In this document: piece after piece, positions 51,315 to 58,877 of the stretch
Layout: every line of letters begins with the position of its first letter
Numbering within the stretch: position 1 is the stretch's first letter
NCBI RefSeq assembly: GCF_025465545.1
Contig: NZ_JAODMK010000043.1
Location: 1-58,877, forward strand
Length of the DNA stretch: 58,877 nucleotides
Direction: 5' to 3'
Source: Naasia sp.
GTDB taxonomy: Bacteria; Actinomycetota; Actinomycetes; Actinomycetales; Microbacteriaceae
Translations under genes and position numbers: made by a program
Notes under the pieces: generated by a model
Told to the model about the DNA's origin: nothing
The model's database searches: none
What the model saw: the letters and a program-made list of their open reading frames with translations, nothing else

Positions 51315-53045
51315 CTACTGGCTGTGGCGGTAGGTGATCGGGAGGCGGCGGTCGCGGCCGAACGCCATCTGCGAGATCTTCGGGCCGATGGCGCCCTGGC
51401 GGCGCTTCCACTCGGAGCGGTCCACCAGCTTGATCACGTCCTCGACCAGCTTCGGGTCGAAGCCCAGCCCGGCGATGTCCTCAGGACCGAAGCGCTGGCC
51501 GATGAACGCGTCGAGGATCGCGTCGAGCACTTCGTAGGGCGGCAGTGAGTCCTGGTCGGTCTGGTCGGGGCGGAGCTCCGCCGACGGCGGCTTCTCGATC
51601 GCGTTGTCGGGGATCGGCGGGGTCTCGCCGCGGTCCGCGGCGTGCTCATTGCGCCACCGGGCGAGCTCCCACACGAGCATCTTCGGCACGTCCTTGATCG
51701 GCGCGAACCCTCCCGCGGAGTCGCCGTAGATCGTCGAGTAGCCCACCGCGAGCTCCGTCTTGTTGCCGGTGGTCAGCACGAGGTGGCCCTCGGCGTTCGA
51801 CAGCCCCATCAGGATGATGCCGCGCACCCGCGCCTGCAGGTTCTCGGCCGCGAGGGCCTCGAAGTGCAGCTGGTCCTCGAACGGGGTGACGAGGTCGGCG
51901 ATCGCTTCGGTGCGGTAGTGCAGGCCGATGCGCTCGGCCAGGTCGTCGGCGTCGCTGCGGGAGTGGTCGGACGAGTACCGGCTGGGCATGGAGACCCCGT
52001 ACACCCGGTCCGGCCCGAGGGCGTCGGCCGCGATCGCCGCGCACACCGAGGAGTCGATCCCGCCGGAGAGGCCGAGGATCACCGAGCGGAACCGGTTCTT
52101 CTCCACGTAGTCGCGCAGGCCCAGCACGAGCGCGTTCCAGATCTGCTCGCGGTCATCCGGGAGGATCGCGATGTCCTCCGCGATCGGCGCGCGTCCGACG
52201 TGCCGGCGCGGCAGCTCGACCCGCGTGATGCCCTCGGAGTAGGTCGGGGGAGTCACGTCGGCCGCCTGCACATCGACGAGCAGCAGGTGCTCCTCGAACT
52301 GCGGCGCGCGGGCGAGGATCCGCCCCGCCTGGTCGACGACCACCGAGTCGCCGTCGAAGACGAGGTCGTCCTGCCCGCCGACGAGGTTGACGTACGCGAC
52401 CACGGTGTCGGTCTCCACCGCGCGCTTGCGCACGAGGGGCAGGCGCACCTCGTCCTTGTCGCGCTCGTACGGCGACGCGTTGATCACCACGAGGATTCCC
52501 GCGTCGGCGCTGGAGACCCGGCTCACCGGCCCGCCGTCGCGCCAGATGTCCTCGCAGACCGCGATCGCGATGTCGACGTCGCCCAGCCGGAGCACGGTCA
52601 GCTCGTCGCCGGGGATGAAGTTGCGGTACTCGTCGAACACCGAGTAGTTGGGCAGGTGGAACTTGGCCTGACGCGCCACCAGCTCGCCGCCGTGCAGGAC
52701 CCCCGCGCAGTTCTGGGCGATCGCCGACGGCGCGCTGGCGGTGCCGTCCTTGCGCGGCTCGAACGGCCCGTCGGGAAAGCCGACGACCACCACGATGTCG
52801 CCGAGCCCCTCCTCCTCGAGACGGGCGCCCAGCCGATGCAGCATCTCGCGGCTGTGCCGCAGGAAGCCGGGCCGGGTGGCGAGGTCCTCGATCGGGTACC
52901 CGGAGAGGGCCATCTCCCCGAACATCACGAGATCGGCCCCCGACTCGGCGGCACGCCGGGTGTAGTCGACGATGACGTCCGAGTTCTCCTCGAAGGCCCC
53001 GACGACGGGGTTGGTCTGGGCTAGCGCCAAGCGAACTCCCGGCAT
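51315..53045 (-). CDS. nadE: Glutamine-dependent NAD+ synthetase
   Basis: A 576-residue two-domain enzyme making NAD from deamido-NAD. The N-terminal nitrilase-type glutaminase domain has Glu in MFGEMALSGYP, Lys in RQAKFHLPNYSVF and Cys in IAVCEDIWRDG. The C-terminal ATP-pyrophosphatase domain has GLSGGIDSSVCAAIA and TTGNKTELAVGYST. ATG 53045 was chosen; a GTG two codons upstream (53051) is equally possible. Divergent from glnA2 over 62 bases. Confidence 0.95.
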   Translation of the reverse strand: MPGVRLALAQTNPVVGAFEENSDVIVDYTRRAAESGADLVMFGEMALSGYPIEDLATRPGFLRHSREMLHRLGARLEEEGLGDIVVVVGFPDGPFEPRKDGTASAPSAIAQNCAGVLHGGELVARQAKFHLPNYSVFDEYRNFIPGDELTVLRLGDVDIAIAVCEDIWRDGGPVSRVSSADAGILVVINASPYERDKDEVRLPLVRKRAVETDTVVAYVNLVGGQDDLVFDGDSVVVDQAGRILARAPQFEEHLLLVDVQAADVTPPTYSEGITRVELPRRHVGRAPIAEDIAILPDDREQIWNALVLGLRDYVEKNRFRSVILGLSGGIDSSVCAAIAADALGPDRVYGVSMPSRYSSDHSRSDADDLAERIGLHYRTEAIADLVTPFEDQLHFEALAAENLQARVRGIILMGLSNAEGHLVLTTGNKTELAVGYSTIYGDSAGGFAPIKDVPKMLVWELARWRNEHAADRGETPPIPDNAIEKPPSAELRPDQTDQDSLPPYEVLDAILDAFIGQRFGPEDIAGLGFDPKLVEDVIKLVDRSEWKRRQGAIGPKISQMAFGRDRRLPITYRHSQ

Positions 53046-53107
53046 GACCACTAGCCTAATAGCGCAGAAGTACGGGGCCTCGGGCCCACCTAGGGAAGGG
53101 CCCCGCC

Positions 53108-54463
53108 GTGGTCGACAAGCAGCGCGACTTCGTGCTCCGCACCATCGAGGAGCGCGGCGTCAAGTTCGTCCGCCTCTGGTTCACCGATGTCATCGGGACC
53201 CTCAAGTCGGTTGCGATCGCCCCGGCCGAGGTGGAGGGCGCCTTCGCCGAGGGGCTCGGCTTCGACGGCTCCGCGATCGAGGGGCTCACCCGCGCCTTCG
53301 AGGCCGACGTGCTCGCCAATCCGGATCCCACGACGTTCCAGATCCTGCCCTGGCGGGGCGAGATCGATCCCACCGCCCGGATGTTCTGCGACATCACCAC
53401 GCCGGACGGGCAGCCGCACGCGGCGGATCCCCGCAACGTGCTGAAGCGCACCCTGGCCAAGGCGGCGGACCGCGGCTTCACCTTCTACACGCATCCCGAG
53501 ATCGAGTTCTACCTCCTGAAGTCCAGCCAGTACGGGGCGAACGGCCCCGAGCCGGTCGACTCCGCGGGGTACTTCGACAACGTCCCCGGGGGCACGGCGC
53601 ACGACTTCCGCCGCCGCTCGGTGCGGATGCTCGAGGACATCGGCATCTCGGTGGAGTTCAGCCACCACGAGGCCGGGCCGGGCCAGAACGAGATCGATCT
53701 GCGCTACGCCGACGCCCTGACGACGGCGGACAACATCATGACCTTCCGCACCGTCATCAAGGAGGTCGCGATCGAGCAGGGCGTCTACGCCACGTTCATG
53801 CCCAAGCCGCTGCAGAGCGAGCCGGGCTCGGGCATGCACATGCACCTGTCCCTGTTCGAGGGCGACACGAACGCGTTCTTCGACGCCGGCGCCCAGTACC
53901 AGCTGTCCACGATCGGCCGTCAGTTCATCGCGGGCCTGCTGCACCACGCGCCCGAGATCACGGCCGTGACGAACCAGTTCGTCAACTCGTACAAGCGCCT
54001 CTGGGGCACCTCGGAGAGCAAGCTGGGTGAGGCGCCGAGCTTCGTCACCTGGGGCCACAACAACCGCTCTGCGCTCGTGCGCGTGCCGCTCTACAAGCCG
54101 GGCAAGGGCCAGTCCTCCCGGGTGGAGTACCGCGCCATCGACTCGGCCGCCAACCCGTACCTGTCCCTCTCGCTGCTGCTGGCGGCCGGGCTCAAGGGCA
54201 TCGAGGAGGGCTACGAGCTCCCCGCCGAGGCCGAGGACAACGTCTGGGAGCTCAGCGACTCGGAGCGCCGCGCGCTCGGCTACAAGCCCCTGCCCGCGAG
54301 CCTCGACCACGCCATCCAGTACATGGAGGAGTCGGAGCTCGTCGCGGAGACGCTCGGCGAGCAGGTCTTCAACTTCGTGCTGCTCAACAAGCGCCGCGAG
54401 TGGCGGGACTACCGGGCTCAGGTGACACCGTACGAGCTGCGGTCGAACCTCGAGGTCCTCTAG
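53108..54463 (+). CDS. glnA2: Glutamine synthetase, type I, GlnA2-like
   Basis: A 451-residue type I glutamine synthetase. Substrate and metal motifs are GLGFDGSAIEGLTRAFEADV, HPEIEFYLL, SHHEAGPGQNEIDL, GSGMHMHLSLF and RVEYRAIDSAANPYL. The adenylylation loop, NLYDLP in enzymes controlled by GlnE, reads NVWEL here: the target tyrosine is replaced by tryptophan. This, the length near 446-451 and the glnE neighbour fit the actinobacterial GlnA2 group. GTG start; glnE follows after 30 bases in the same frame. Confidence 0.94.
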   Translation: MVDKQRDFVLRTIEERGVKFVRLWFTDVIGTLKSVAIAPAEVEGAFAEGLGFDGSAIEGLTRAFEADVLANPDPTTFQILPWRGEIDPTARMFCDITTPDGQPHAADPRNVLKRTLAKAADRGFTFYTHPEIEFYLLKSSQYGANGPEPVDSAGYFDNVPGGTAHDFRRRSVRMLEDIGISVEFSHHEAGPGQNEIDLRYADALTTADNIMTFRTVIKEVAIEQGVYATFMPKPLQSEPGSGMHMHLSLFEGDTNAFFDAGAQYQLSTIGRQFIAGLLHHAPEITAVTNQFVNSYKRLWGTSESKLGEAPSFVTWGHNNRSALVRVPLYKPGKGQSSRVEYRAIDSAANPYLSLSLLLAAGLKGIEEGYELPAEAEDNVWELSDSERRALGYKPLPASLDHAIQYMEESELVAETLGEQVFNFVLLNKRREWRDYRAQVTPYELRSNLEVL

Positions 54464-54493
54464 CCGTACTCGCCGTCGCGCTCCCGGTTCCCG

Positions 54494-57400
54494 ATGCGAC
54501 GCGAGCTGACGGCTCTCAGCGAACTGGCGAAGCTGGGCTTCGCCCGGCTCGGCAGCGTGCGCGAGCGCCTCGACGAGCTCGAAGACGTGCTCGGCAGGAG
54601 TGCCGAGGCTCTGCTGCCCGAGTTCGAGGCCGTCGCCGATCCCGATGAGGCGCTCGACGCCCTCCTTCGGCTCGTCCGGCGCCACCCCGAGAGCGTCCTC
54701 CCCGCGCTCGCCTCACCGGGCTCCACCCGACGGCTGCTGCTCGTGCTCGGCGCCTCCATGGGGCTCGCCGACTACCTGAACCGGCGGCCGGAGGGCTTCG
54801 AGGCGCTGCGGGAGCCGCTCACCGAGGTGCCGGCGGCCGAGGAGCTCCGCACCGACCTGCTCGCCGCCGTCGGCGCGGCAGACGACGGGATCGCGGCGCT
54901 CACCGGCGAGGACGGCCGCAACGCCCTGCGCGCCCGCTACCGCTGGCATCTGCTGCGGCTGGCAGCCTGGGATCTCGGCCAGCAGAGACCCGTCGAGGCG
55001 GTGCCGGCGGTCACCGGGGTGCTCGCCGACCTCGCCGCGGCGGCCCTCGACGCCTCCCTCGCGGTGGCGCGCGCCGACGCCGTGCGGGCCGGCTCCGGTC
55101 CCGGCCGGTGCACGCCCGCGGAGGTGGCCGCCACCCGGCTGGCGATCATCGGCATGGGCAAGGCCGGCGCGCGCGAGCTCAACTACGTGAGCGATGTCGA
55201 CGTGATCTTCGTCGCTGAACCCGCGGAGCCGGCCGAGGGGGCCGCCCTGAGCGTCGATCGCGCCGTCGCCGTCGGCACGCGCCTGGCCATGCTCGTGATG
55301 CGCGGCATCCACGAGCTCGCCCTCGAGCCGCCGCTCTGGGAGGTGGACGCCAACCTTCGGCCGGAGGGCAAGGACGGCGCCCTCGTGCGCACCCTGGAGT
55401 CGCACCTGGCCTACTACGACCGCTGGGCGAGGGACTGGGAGTTCCAGGCGCTCATCAAGGCTCGGGCCATGGCGGGGGACCGCGAGCTCGGCGAGCTCTA
55501 CGTCGAGCGGATCGCCCCCAAGGTGTGGAGCAGCTCGGAGCGGCCCAGCTTCGTGGAGCAGGTGCAGCGGATGCGGGAGCGGGTGACGCAGCACATCCCC
55601 GCGGACGACAGCGAGTACCAGTTGAAGCTCGGGGCGGGCGGGTTGCGCGACATCGAATTCACCGTGCAGCTGCTGCAGCTGGTGCACGGACGCACCGACC
55701 CCAGTGTGCGGGAGCGCGGCACCCTGCCCGCGCTGGCCGCCCTCGCCGCGGGCGGCTACATCGGCCGGGCGGAGGCGGCGGAGTTCGCGGGGGAGTACTG
55801 CCTGCTCCGCGTGCTCGAGCACCGGCTGCAGCTCACCCGGCTGCGCCGCACCCACCTGATGCCGCGGGAGGAGGAGCAGCTGCGGGTCCTCGCCCGCGCG
55901 TCGGGGCTCGGCGGCAACGCCGCGGAGCTGCTCGAGCGCTGGCAGCGCACGAAGGTGGGCGTCCGCAGCCTGCACGAGAGGCTCTTCTACCGGCCCCTCC
56001 TGTCTGCGGTGGCCCGGATGCCCGGCCCCGAGCTGGCTCTCACGAGCGCCCAGGCGGAGGCCCGCCTCGCGGCCATCGGCTTCGTCGACCCGCGGGGAGC
56101 GCTCGCCCACATCGCCGCCCTCACCCAGGGCATGTCGCGTCGCGCGACGATCCAGCGCACGCTCCTCCCCGTGCTGCTCGGCTGGCTCGCCGAGGGCCCC
56201 GACCCCGACGGCGGCCTGCTCGCCTTCCGCCGGATCAGCGAGTCGCTCGGCGACGCCCACTGGTTCCTGCGCATGCTCCGGGACTCCAAGGAGGCGGCGT
56301 TCCGGCTCACCCAGGCGCTGTCGGGGTCCCGGTTCGTGGTGGAGCTGCTCGAGCGCTACCCGGAGGCCGCCGGATGGCTCGAGAACGAGGCGGACCTCCG
56401 GCCGCGCAGCTGGGAGGCACTCCGCGAGGAGACCAGCGCCACGGTGCTGCGGCACAGCGATCGGGACTCGGCGGCGCTCGCCCTCCGCACAGCCCGCCGC
56501 CGCGAGGTGCTCCGGCTGGCGCTGGCCGGCATCCTCGGCGTCGCCCCCATCGAGGAGCTGGGGCAGGCGCTGTCCAACGTGACGACCGCGGTGCTCACCG
56601 GCGTGCTGCGCAGCATCCGCCGCGACGAGGGGCCGTGGCCGGAATTCGCCATCATCGCGATGGGGCGCTACGGAGGAGCCGAGCTGGGCTTCGGCTCCGA
56701 CGCCGACATCATGTACGTCTACCGGCCCATCGCCGGCATGACGCCGGAGCACGCCCAGTCCCGCGCCGAGCACATCGTCGCCGAGATCAAGCGCCTGACG
56801 ACGGATCACCGGCTGCCGCTCGACCTCGACCTGGGCTTGCGCCCCGAGGGCAAGAACGGGGCGGTCGTGCGCTCCCTGCGCTCCTACGAGGCCTACTATG
56901 CCCGCTGGTCCCTCACCTGGGAGGCACAGGCCCTGCTGCGCGCTCGGGGCGTCGCCGGCGACCACGACCTCGTCCGCGACTTCGGCGAACTGGCGGACCG
57001 GGTGCGCTACCCGAAGCAGGTCGCCGAGAGCGAGGTTCGCGAGATCAAGCGGATCAAGGCACGGGTCGAGAGCGAGCGACTCCCGCAGGGCGCGGATCCG
57101 GTGCGGCACCTCAAGCTGGGCCGCGGCACGCTCAGCGACGTGGAGTGGCTCGTGCAGGTCACGCAGCTGCAGCACGCAGCTCGCGTTCCCGCGCTGCGCA
57201 CCCAGTCGACCCTGGCCGCCCTGTCCGCCGCGGTGCGCGCCAAGCTGATCGACCGCACGGACGCCGCGCAGCTGCGGGAGGCCTGGGTGCTCTCGTCGCG
57301 CCTGCGCTCGGCCATGACGCTCTGGACCAACAAGACCGGGGACCTGCTGCCGACGGAGCGCCGTCAGCTCGACGCCATCGCTCGGCTCCTCGAATACCCG

Positions 57401-57517
57401 CCCGGCTCGGCAGGCGTGCTGGAGACCGAGTACCTGCGGGTGACCCGGCACTCCCGGACCGTGTTCGAGCGCCTCTTCTACGGCGAGCCGGTGCGCGTGC
57501 GGCCCGACGAGCGCTGA
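54494..57517 (+). CDS. glnE: Glutamine-synthetase adenylyltransferase/deadenylase
   Basis: A 1007-residue enzyme with two nucleotidyltransferase domains that switch the main glutamine synthetase off and on. The first (about residues 210-480) has IIGMGKAGARELNYVSDVDV, the second (about 710-900) IIAMGRYGGAELGFGSDADI: both keep the G-S/G-x-D-x-D core, although the first reads VSDVD. A central helical region carries RMRERVTQHIPADDSEYQLK. The ATG is the first start after the glnA2 stop in the same frame and has no good ribosome binding site, which suggests coupling to glnA2 translation. Confidence 0.94.
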   Translation: MRRELTALSELAKLGFARLGSVRERLDELEDVLGRSAEALLPEFEAVADPDEALDALLRLVRRHPESVLPALASPGSTRRLLLVLGASMGLADYLNRRPEGFEALREPLTEVPAAEELRTDLLAAVGAADDGIAALTGEDGRNALRARYRWHLLRLAAWDLGQQRPVEAVPAVTGVLADLAAAALDASLAVARADAVRAGSGPGRCTPAEVAATRLAIIGMGKAGARELNYVSDVDVIFVAEPAEPAEGAALSVDRAVAVGTRLAMLVMRGIHELALEPPLWEVDANLRPEGKDGALVRTLESHLAYYDRWARDWEFQALIKARAMAGDRELGELYVERIAPKVWSSSERPSFVEQVQRMRERVTQHIPADDSEYQLKLGAGGLRDIEFTVQLLQLVHGRTDPSVRERGTLPALAALAAGGYIGRAEAAEFAGEYCLLRVLEHRLQLTRLRRTHLMPREEEQLRVLARASGLGGNAAELLERWQRTKVGVRSLHERLFYRPLLSAVARMPGPELALTSAQAEARLAAIGFVDPRGALAHIAALTQGMSRRATIQRTLLPVLLGWLAEGPDPDGGLLAFRRISESLGDAHWFLRMLRDSKEAAFRLTQALSGSRFVVELLERYPEAAGWLENEADLRPRSWEALREETSATVLRHSDRDSAALALRTARRREVLRLALAGILGVAPIEELGQALSNVTTAVLTGVLRSIRRDEGPWPEFAIIAMGRYGGAELGFGSDADIMYVYRPIAGMTPEHAQSRAEHIVAEIKRLTTDHRLPLDLDLGLRPEGKNGAVVRSLRSYEAYYARWSLTWEAQALLRARGVAGDHDLVRDFGELADRVRYPKQVAESEVREIKRIKARVESERLPQGADPVRHLKLGRGTLSDVEWLVQVTQLQHAARVPALRTQSTLAALSAAVRAKLIDRTDAAQLREAWVLSSRLRSAMTLWTNKTGDLLPTERRQLDAIARLLEYPPGSAGVLETEYLRVTRHSRTVFERLFYGEPVRVRPDER

Positions 57518-58072
57518 GCGACCGGCCGGCTGCACGAGACTGCGCGGCGGATGCAGCGGAGCCGGTCTGCTCCGAGTGCCGCCTGGAGCAGGTGCCAGGG
57601 GCGGAGCTCGTCCTAGCCTGGCGTCATGACTCCCGCGGAGATCACGGTGCGTCCCGCCGGCGAGGTGTCCGGGGACGACGTCTCTGCGGTGTTCGGCACC
57701 CGGGCGCCCCCTCAGGGTGCTGGTGCCAGGCGACTGTCAGCGCAGCCGATCGCCGAGCTCTGGAGCTCGAGGATGCCGCCGTCACGCTGACCATCGAGGA
57801 GCACAGTGCTCGCGGCGAGGGGACGGGCAGCCTCCCCTCCCTGGAGGTCGACGGATCGCATTCGCGAGCTGGAGGACCACACCCTCCTGCTGCGCGGCAG
57901 GAGCGGGCAGTTGGCGTGCGAGCGGGTCTGAGTTCCGGCCGCCCTAGTTCACCGGCTGCGGCGTCCGCAATCCCCGAGACACATCCGGCTTCCGCACGAC
58001 AGGCTGGGGGAGGGGCCATGCGGGGCCGTTCCGCCTGCGCCCTGCAGACGGACGACAGGAGCACCGAAGAAC
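57518..58072 (+). other. Decayed intergenic stretch
   Basis: About 550 bases between glnE and the DUF7882-like gene. It contains the acetyltransferase-like remnant at 57626-57860 and, after it, a short open tail (57857-57931) reading RIRELEDHTLLLRGRSGQ that has no start codon and no recognised family. The rest shows nothing supportable; the base composition stays GC-rich. Confidence 0.55.
57626..57860 (+). pseudogene. GNAT-acetyltransferase-like gene remnant, frameshifted and truncated
   Basis: The ATG at 57626 opens a frame reading EITVRPAGEVSGDDVSAVFG up to FGTRAPPQ. The matching continuation, CWCQATVSAADRRALELEDA and then EHSARGEGTGSLPSLEVDG, is in another frame from 57718. In the GNAT-like family with FGTRxxxxxCWCQ these blocks are adjacent, so one base seems lost near 57716. 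Downstream the similarity stops at about 57860, leaving some 75 of the usual 180 residues. TAGCCT lies six bases before the ATG and could be its old leaderless -10 box. Confidence 0.65.
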
Positions 58073-58396
58073 TTGGGGAAGCTGACCTACGCCTCCGGCC
58101 TGGTGGTCGATTTCGATGACCGGGTGCTGGCGCACCTGCAGCTCGTGATCGGCGCGAAGCTGCGGCGCAACGAATCGTTCTACTTCTCGTGGCGAGACCA
58201 CTCCAGCGCGGGCGACGGACGCTCGGTCATCTGGCTGCACCCGTCGATCTCGGTGACGTACAAGTTCTACGGCAGCCGCCCGCCCGCCATCAACCGGGCC
58301 TGGGTCGAGGCTCTGATGAACTCGGCGAACACGTCAGCCGGCCTGCGTCTCGTTCCGGAGCCCGAAAACCTGCCGGTGCAGGCCGCGCCCGAATAG
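58073..58396 (+). CDS. DUF7882-like small conserved protein
   Basis: A 107-residue protein starting with TTG. It reads GKLTYASGLVVDFDDRVLAH, then LQLVIGAKLRRNESFYFSW, SVIWLHPSISVTYKFYGSRP and NRAWVEALMNSANTSAGLRL, the order of conserved blocks in the small Microbacteriaceae proteins now called DUF7882 (often misnamed ATP-dependent DNA ligase). AGGAG lies about 13 bases upstream. Function unknown. Confidence 0.8.
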   Translation: MGKLTYASGLVVDFDDRVLAHLQLVIGAKLRRNESFYFSWRDHSSAGDGRSVIWLHPSISVTYKFYGSRPPAINRAWVEALMNSANTSAGLRLVPEPENLPVQAAPE

Positions 58397-58400
58397 GCGG

Positions 58401-58837
58401 TCAGCCCCTCCTCAAGTCCTCGGCGAGCATCACGATGATGCCGCTGGGACCTCGCAGGTAGGCGAGCTTGTAGACGCCCTGATAGGTGGCCAGGCCGCGA
58501 AGCGGTGGCAGCCGTGTCGAGCCGCGGTCTCCAGAGCCTCGTCGATGTCGTCGACGGAGAAGGCGACGCGATGCATGCCGATCTCATTGGGACGAGTAGG
58601 TTCCGTCTCGATCGCCTCAGGGGAGATGTACTCGAAGAGCTCGAGGCGGCCGTGACCGTCCGGCGTCTGCAGCATCGCGATCTTGGCGTGGTTTCCGTCC
58701 AGGCCGACGGCCGTGTCGGCCCATTCGCCGCTCACCGTGTCGCGCCCGAGAACGGTGAGACCGAGGTCGGTGAAGAAGGCGATCGTCGCCTCGAGGTCGC
58801 GTACTGCGATGCCGACGTTCTCCAGTCTGATGGCCAT
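58401..58837 (-). pseudogene. VOC/glyoxalase-family gene split by an apparent one-base deletion
   Basis: From ATG 58837 the protein reads MAIRLENVGIAVRDLEATIA with the VOC metal-site regions (ELFEYISPEAIE, GMHRVAFSVDDIDEALE). At HGCH near 58503 the frame runs into an unlike tail that ends at 58430. The next frame gives RGLATYQGVYKLAYLRGPSG, then IIVMLAEDLRRG and a stop at 58401, the normal VOC C-terminus with its last metal-site strand. Adding one C in the run at about 58503 restores the whole 145-residue gene, so this is either a recent frameshift or a sequencing error. Confidence 0.75.
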
Positions 58838-58877
58838 GGGACGCATCCTAGGGAACCGGGAAGGCCTGGAGACAAGC

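Noticed and set aside
54713-57535. A 940-codon open frame on the minus strand opposite glnE
   Set aside because: It is a mirror of the strongly GC-biased third positions of glnE; its composition is low-complexity, and the plus-strand frame has a complete recognisable enzyme.

Overview
The window is high-GC DNA, densely coded, with frequent GTG/TTG starts, 1-4 base stop/start overlaps and several TANNNT boxes 6-7 bases before a start codon. Gene content (glnA2-glnE, polyphosphate glucokinase, a DUF7882-type protein, an actinobacterial rnpB, panB and nadE) points to an actinobacterium, most likely of the family Microbacteriaceae. Species cannot be fixed from the sequence alone. There is no CRISPR array, no recognisable transposase and no tRNA gene.

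Layout. (1) 61-8836: a catabolic island with an NCS1 transporter, a dimethylglycine-oxidase-type flavoprotein, a PucR-type regulator, an aldehyde dehydrogenase and a flavin amine oxidase; together they look like uptake and oxidation of an N-methylated or primary amine. (2) 9186-16374: a divergent cluster with a six-gene minus-strand unit (MDR reductase, PTPS/QueD-like, GT4 glycosyltransferase, LPG-flippase-like membrane protein, RibD-reductase-like, DUF2231-like) and a two-gene plus-strand unit (CDP-alcohol phosphatidyltransferase, membrane sulfatase/phosphoglycerol transferase). The mix of pteridine-type enzymes with lipid and glycan enzymes suggests an uncharacterised envelope-linked metabolite and is the best candidate for a novel system here. 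(3) 16713-22312: BMP-type ABC importer and nucleoside hydrolase, i.e. nucleoside salvage. (4) 22344-28851: a HisD paralogue, a LysR regulator, an APC permease, a Zn alcohol dehydrogenase and an aldehyde dehydrogenase, a second catabolic island. (5) 28963-31423: tatC, tatA and tatB with a ferritin-like protein that carries its own twin-arginine signal. (6) 31843-44777: a DMT transporter, a polytopic DUF6541-like protein, galT-galK, an ABC exporter, an SDR, a DUF2231 protein, a nitrilase-family amidase, a GH20 hexosaminidase and a DUF72 protein. (7) 44836-57517: core functions, with an NCS1-like permease carrying a very long disordered N-terminus, a coiled-coil protein with a degenerate zinc ribbon, rnpB, ppgK, a 59-aa protein, panB, nadE, glnA2 and glnE. 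(8) 57518-58846: a decayed stretch with a broken acetyltransferase-like gene, an intact DUF7882-like gene with a TTG start, and a VOC gene split by an apparent one-base deletion.

Intergenic regions carry large inverted repeats (about 28865-28940, 48905-49043, 51250-51309). The 3' end of rnpB is followed by four consecutive palindromes and a 13-base copy of its own 3' terminus.

Limits: all identifications come from reading motifs and protein character; no database search was run. Substrates of transporters and dehydrogenases are inferred from context and remain open.
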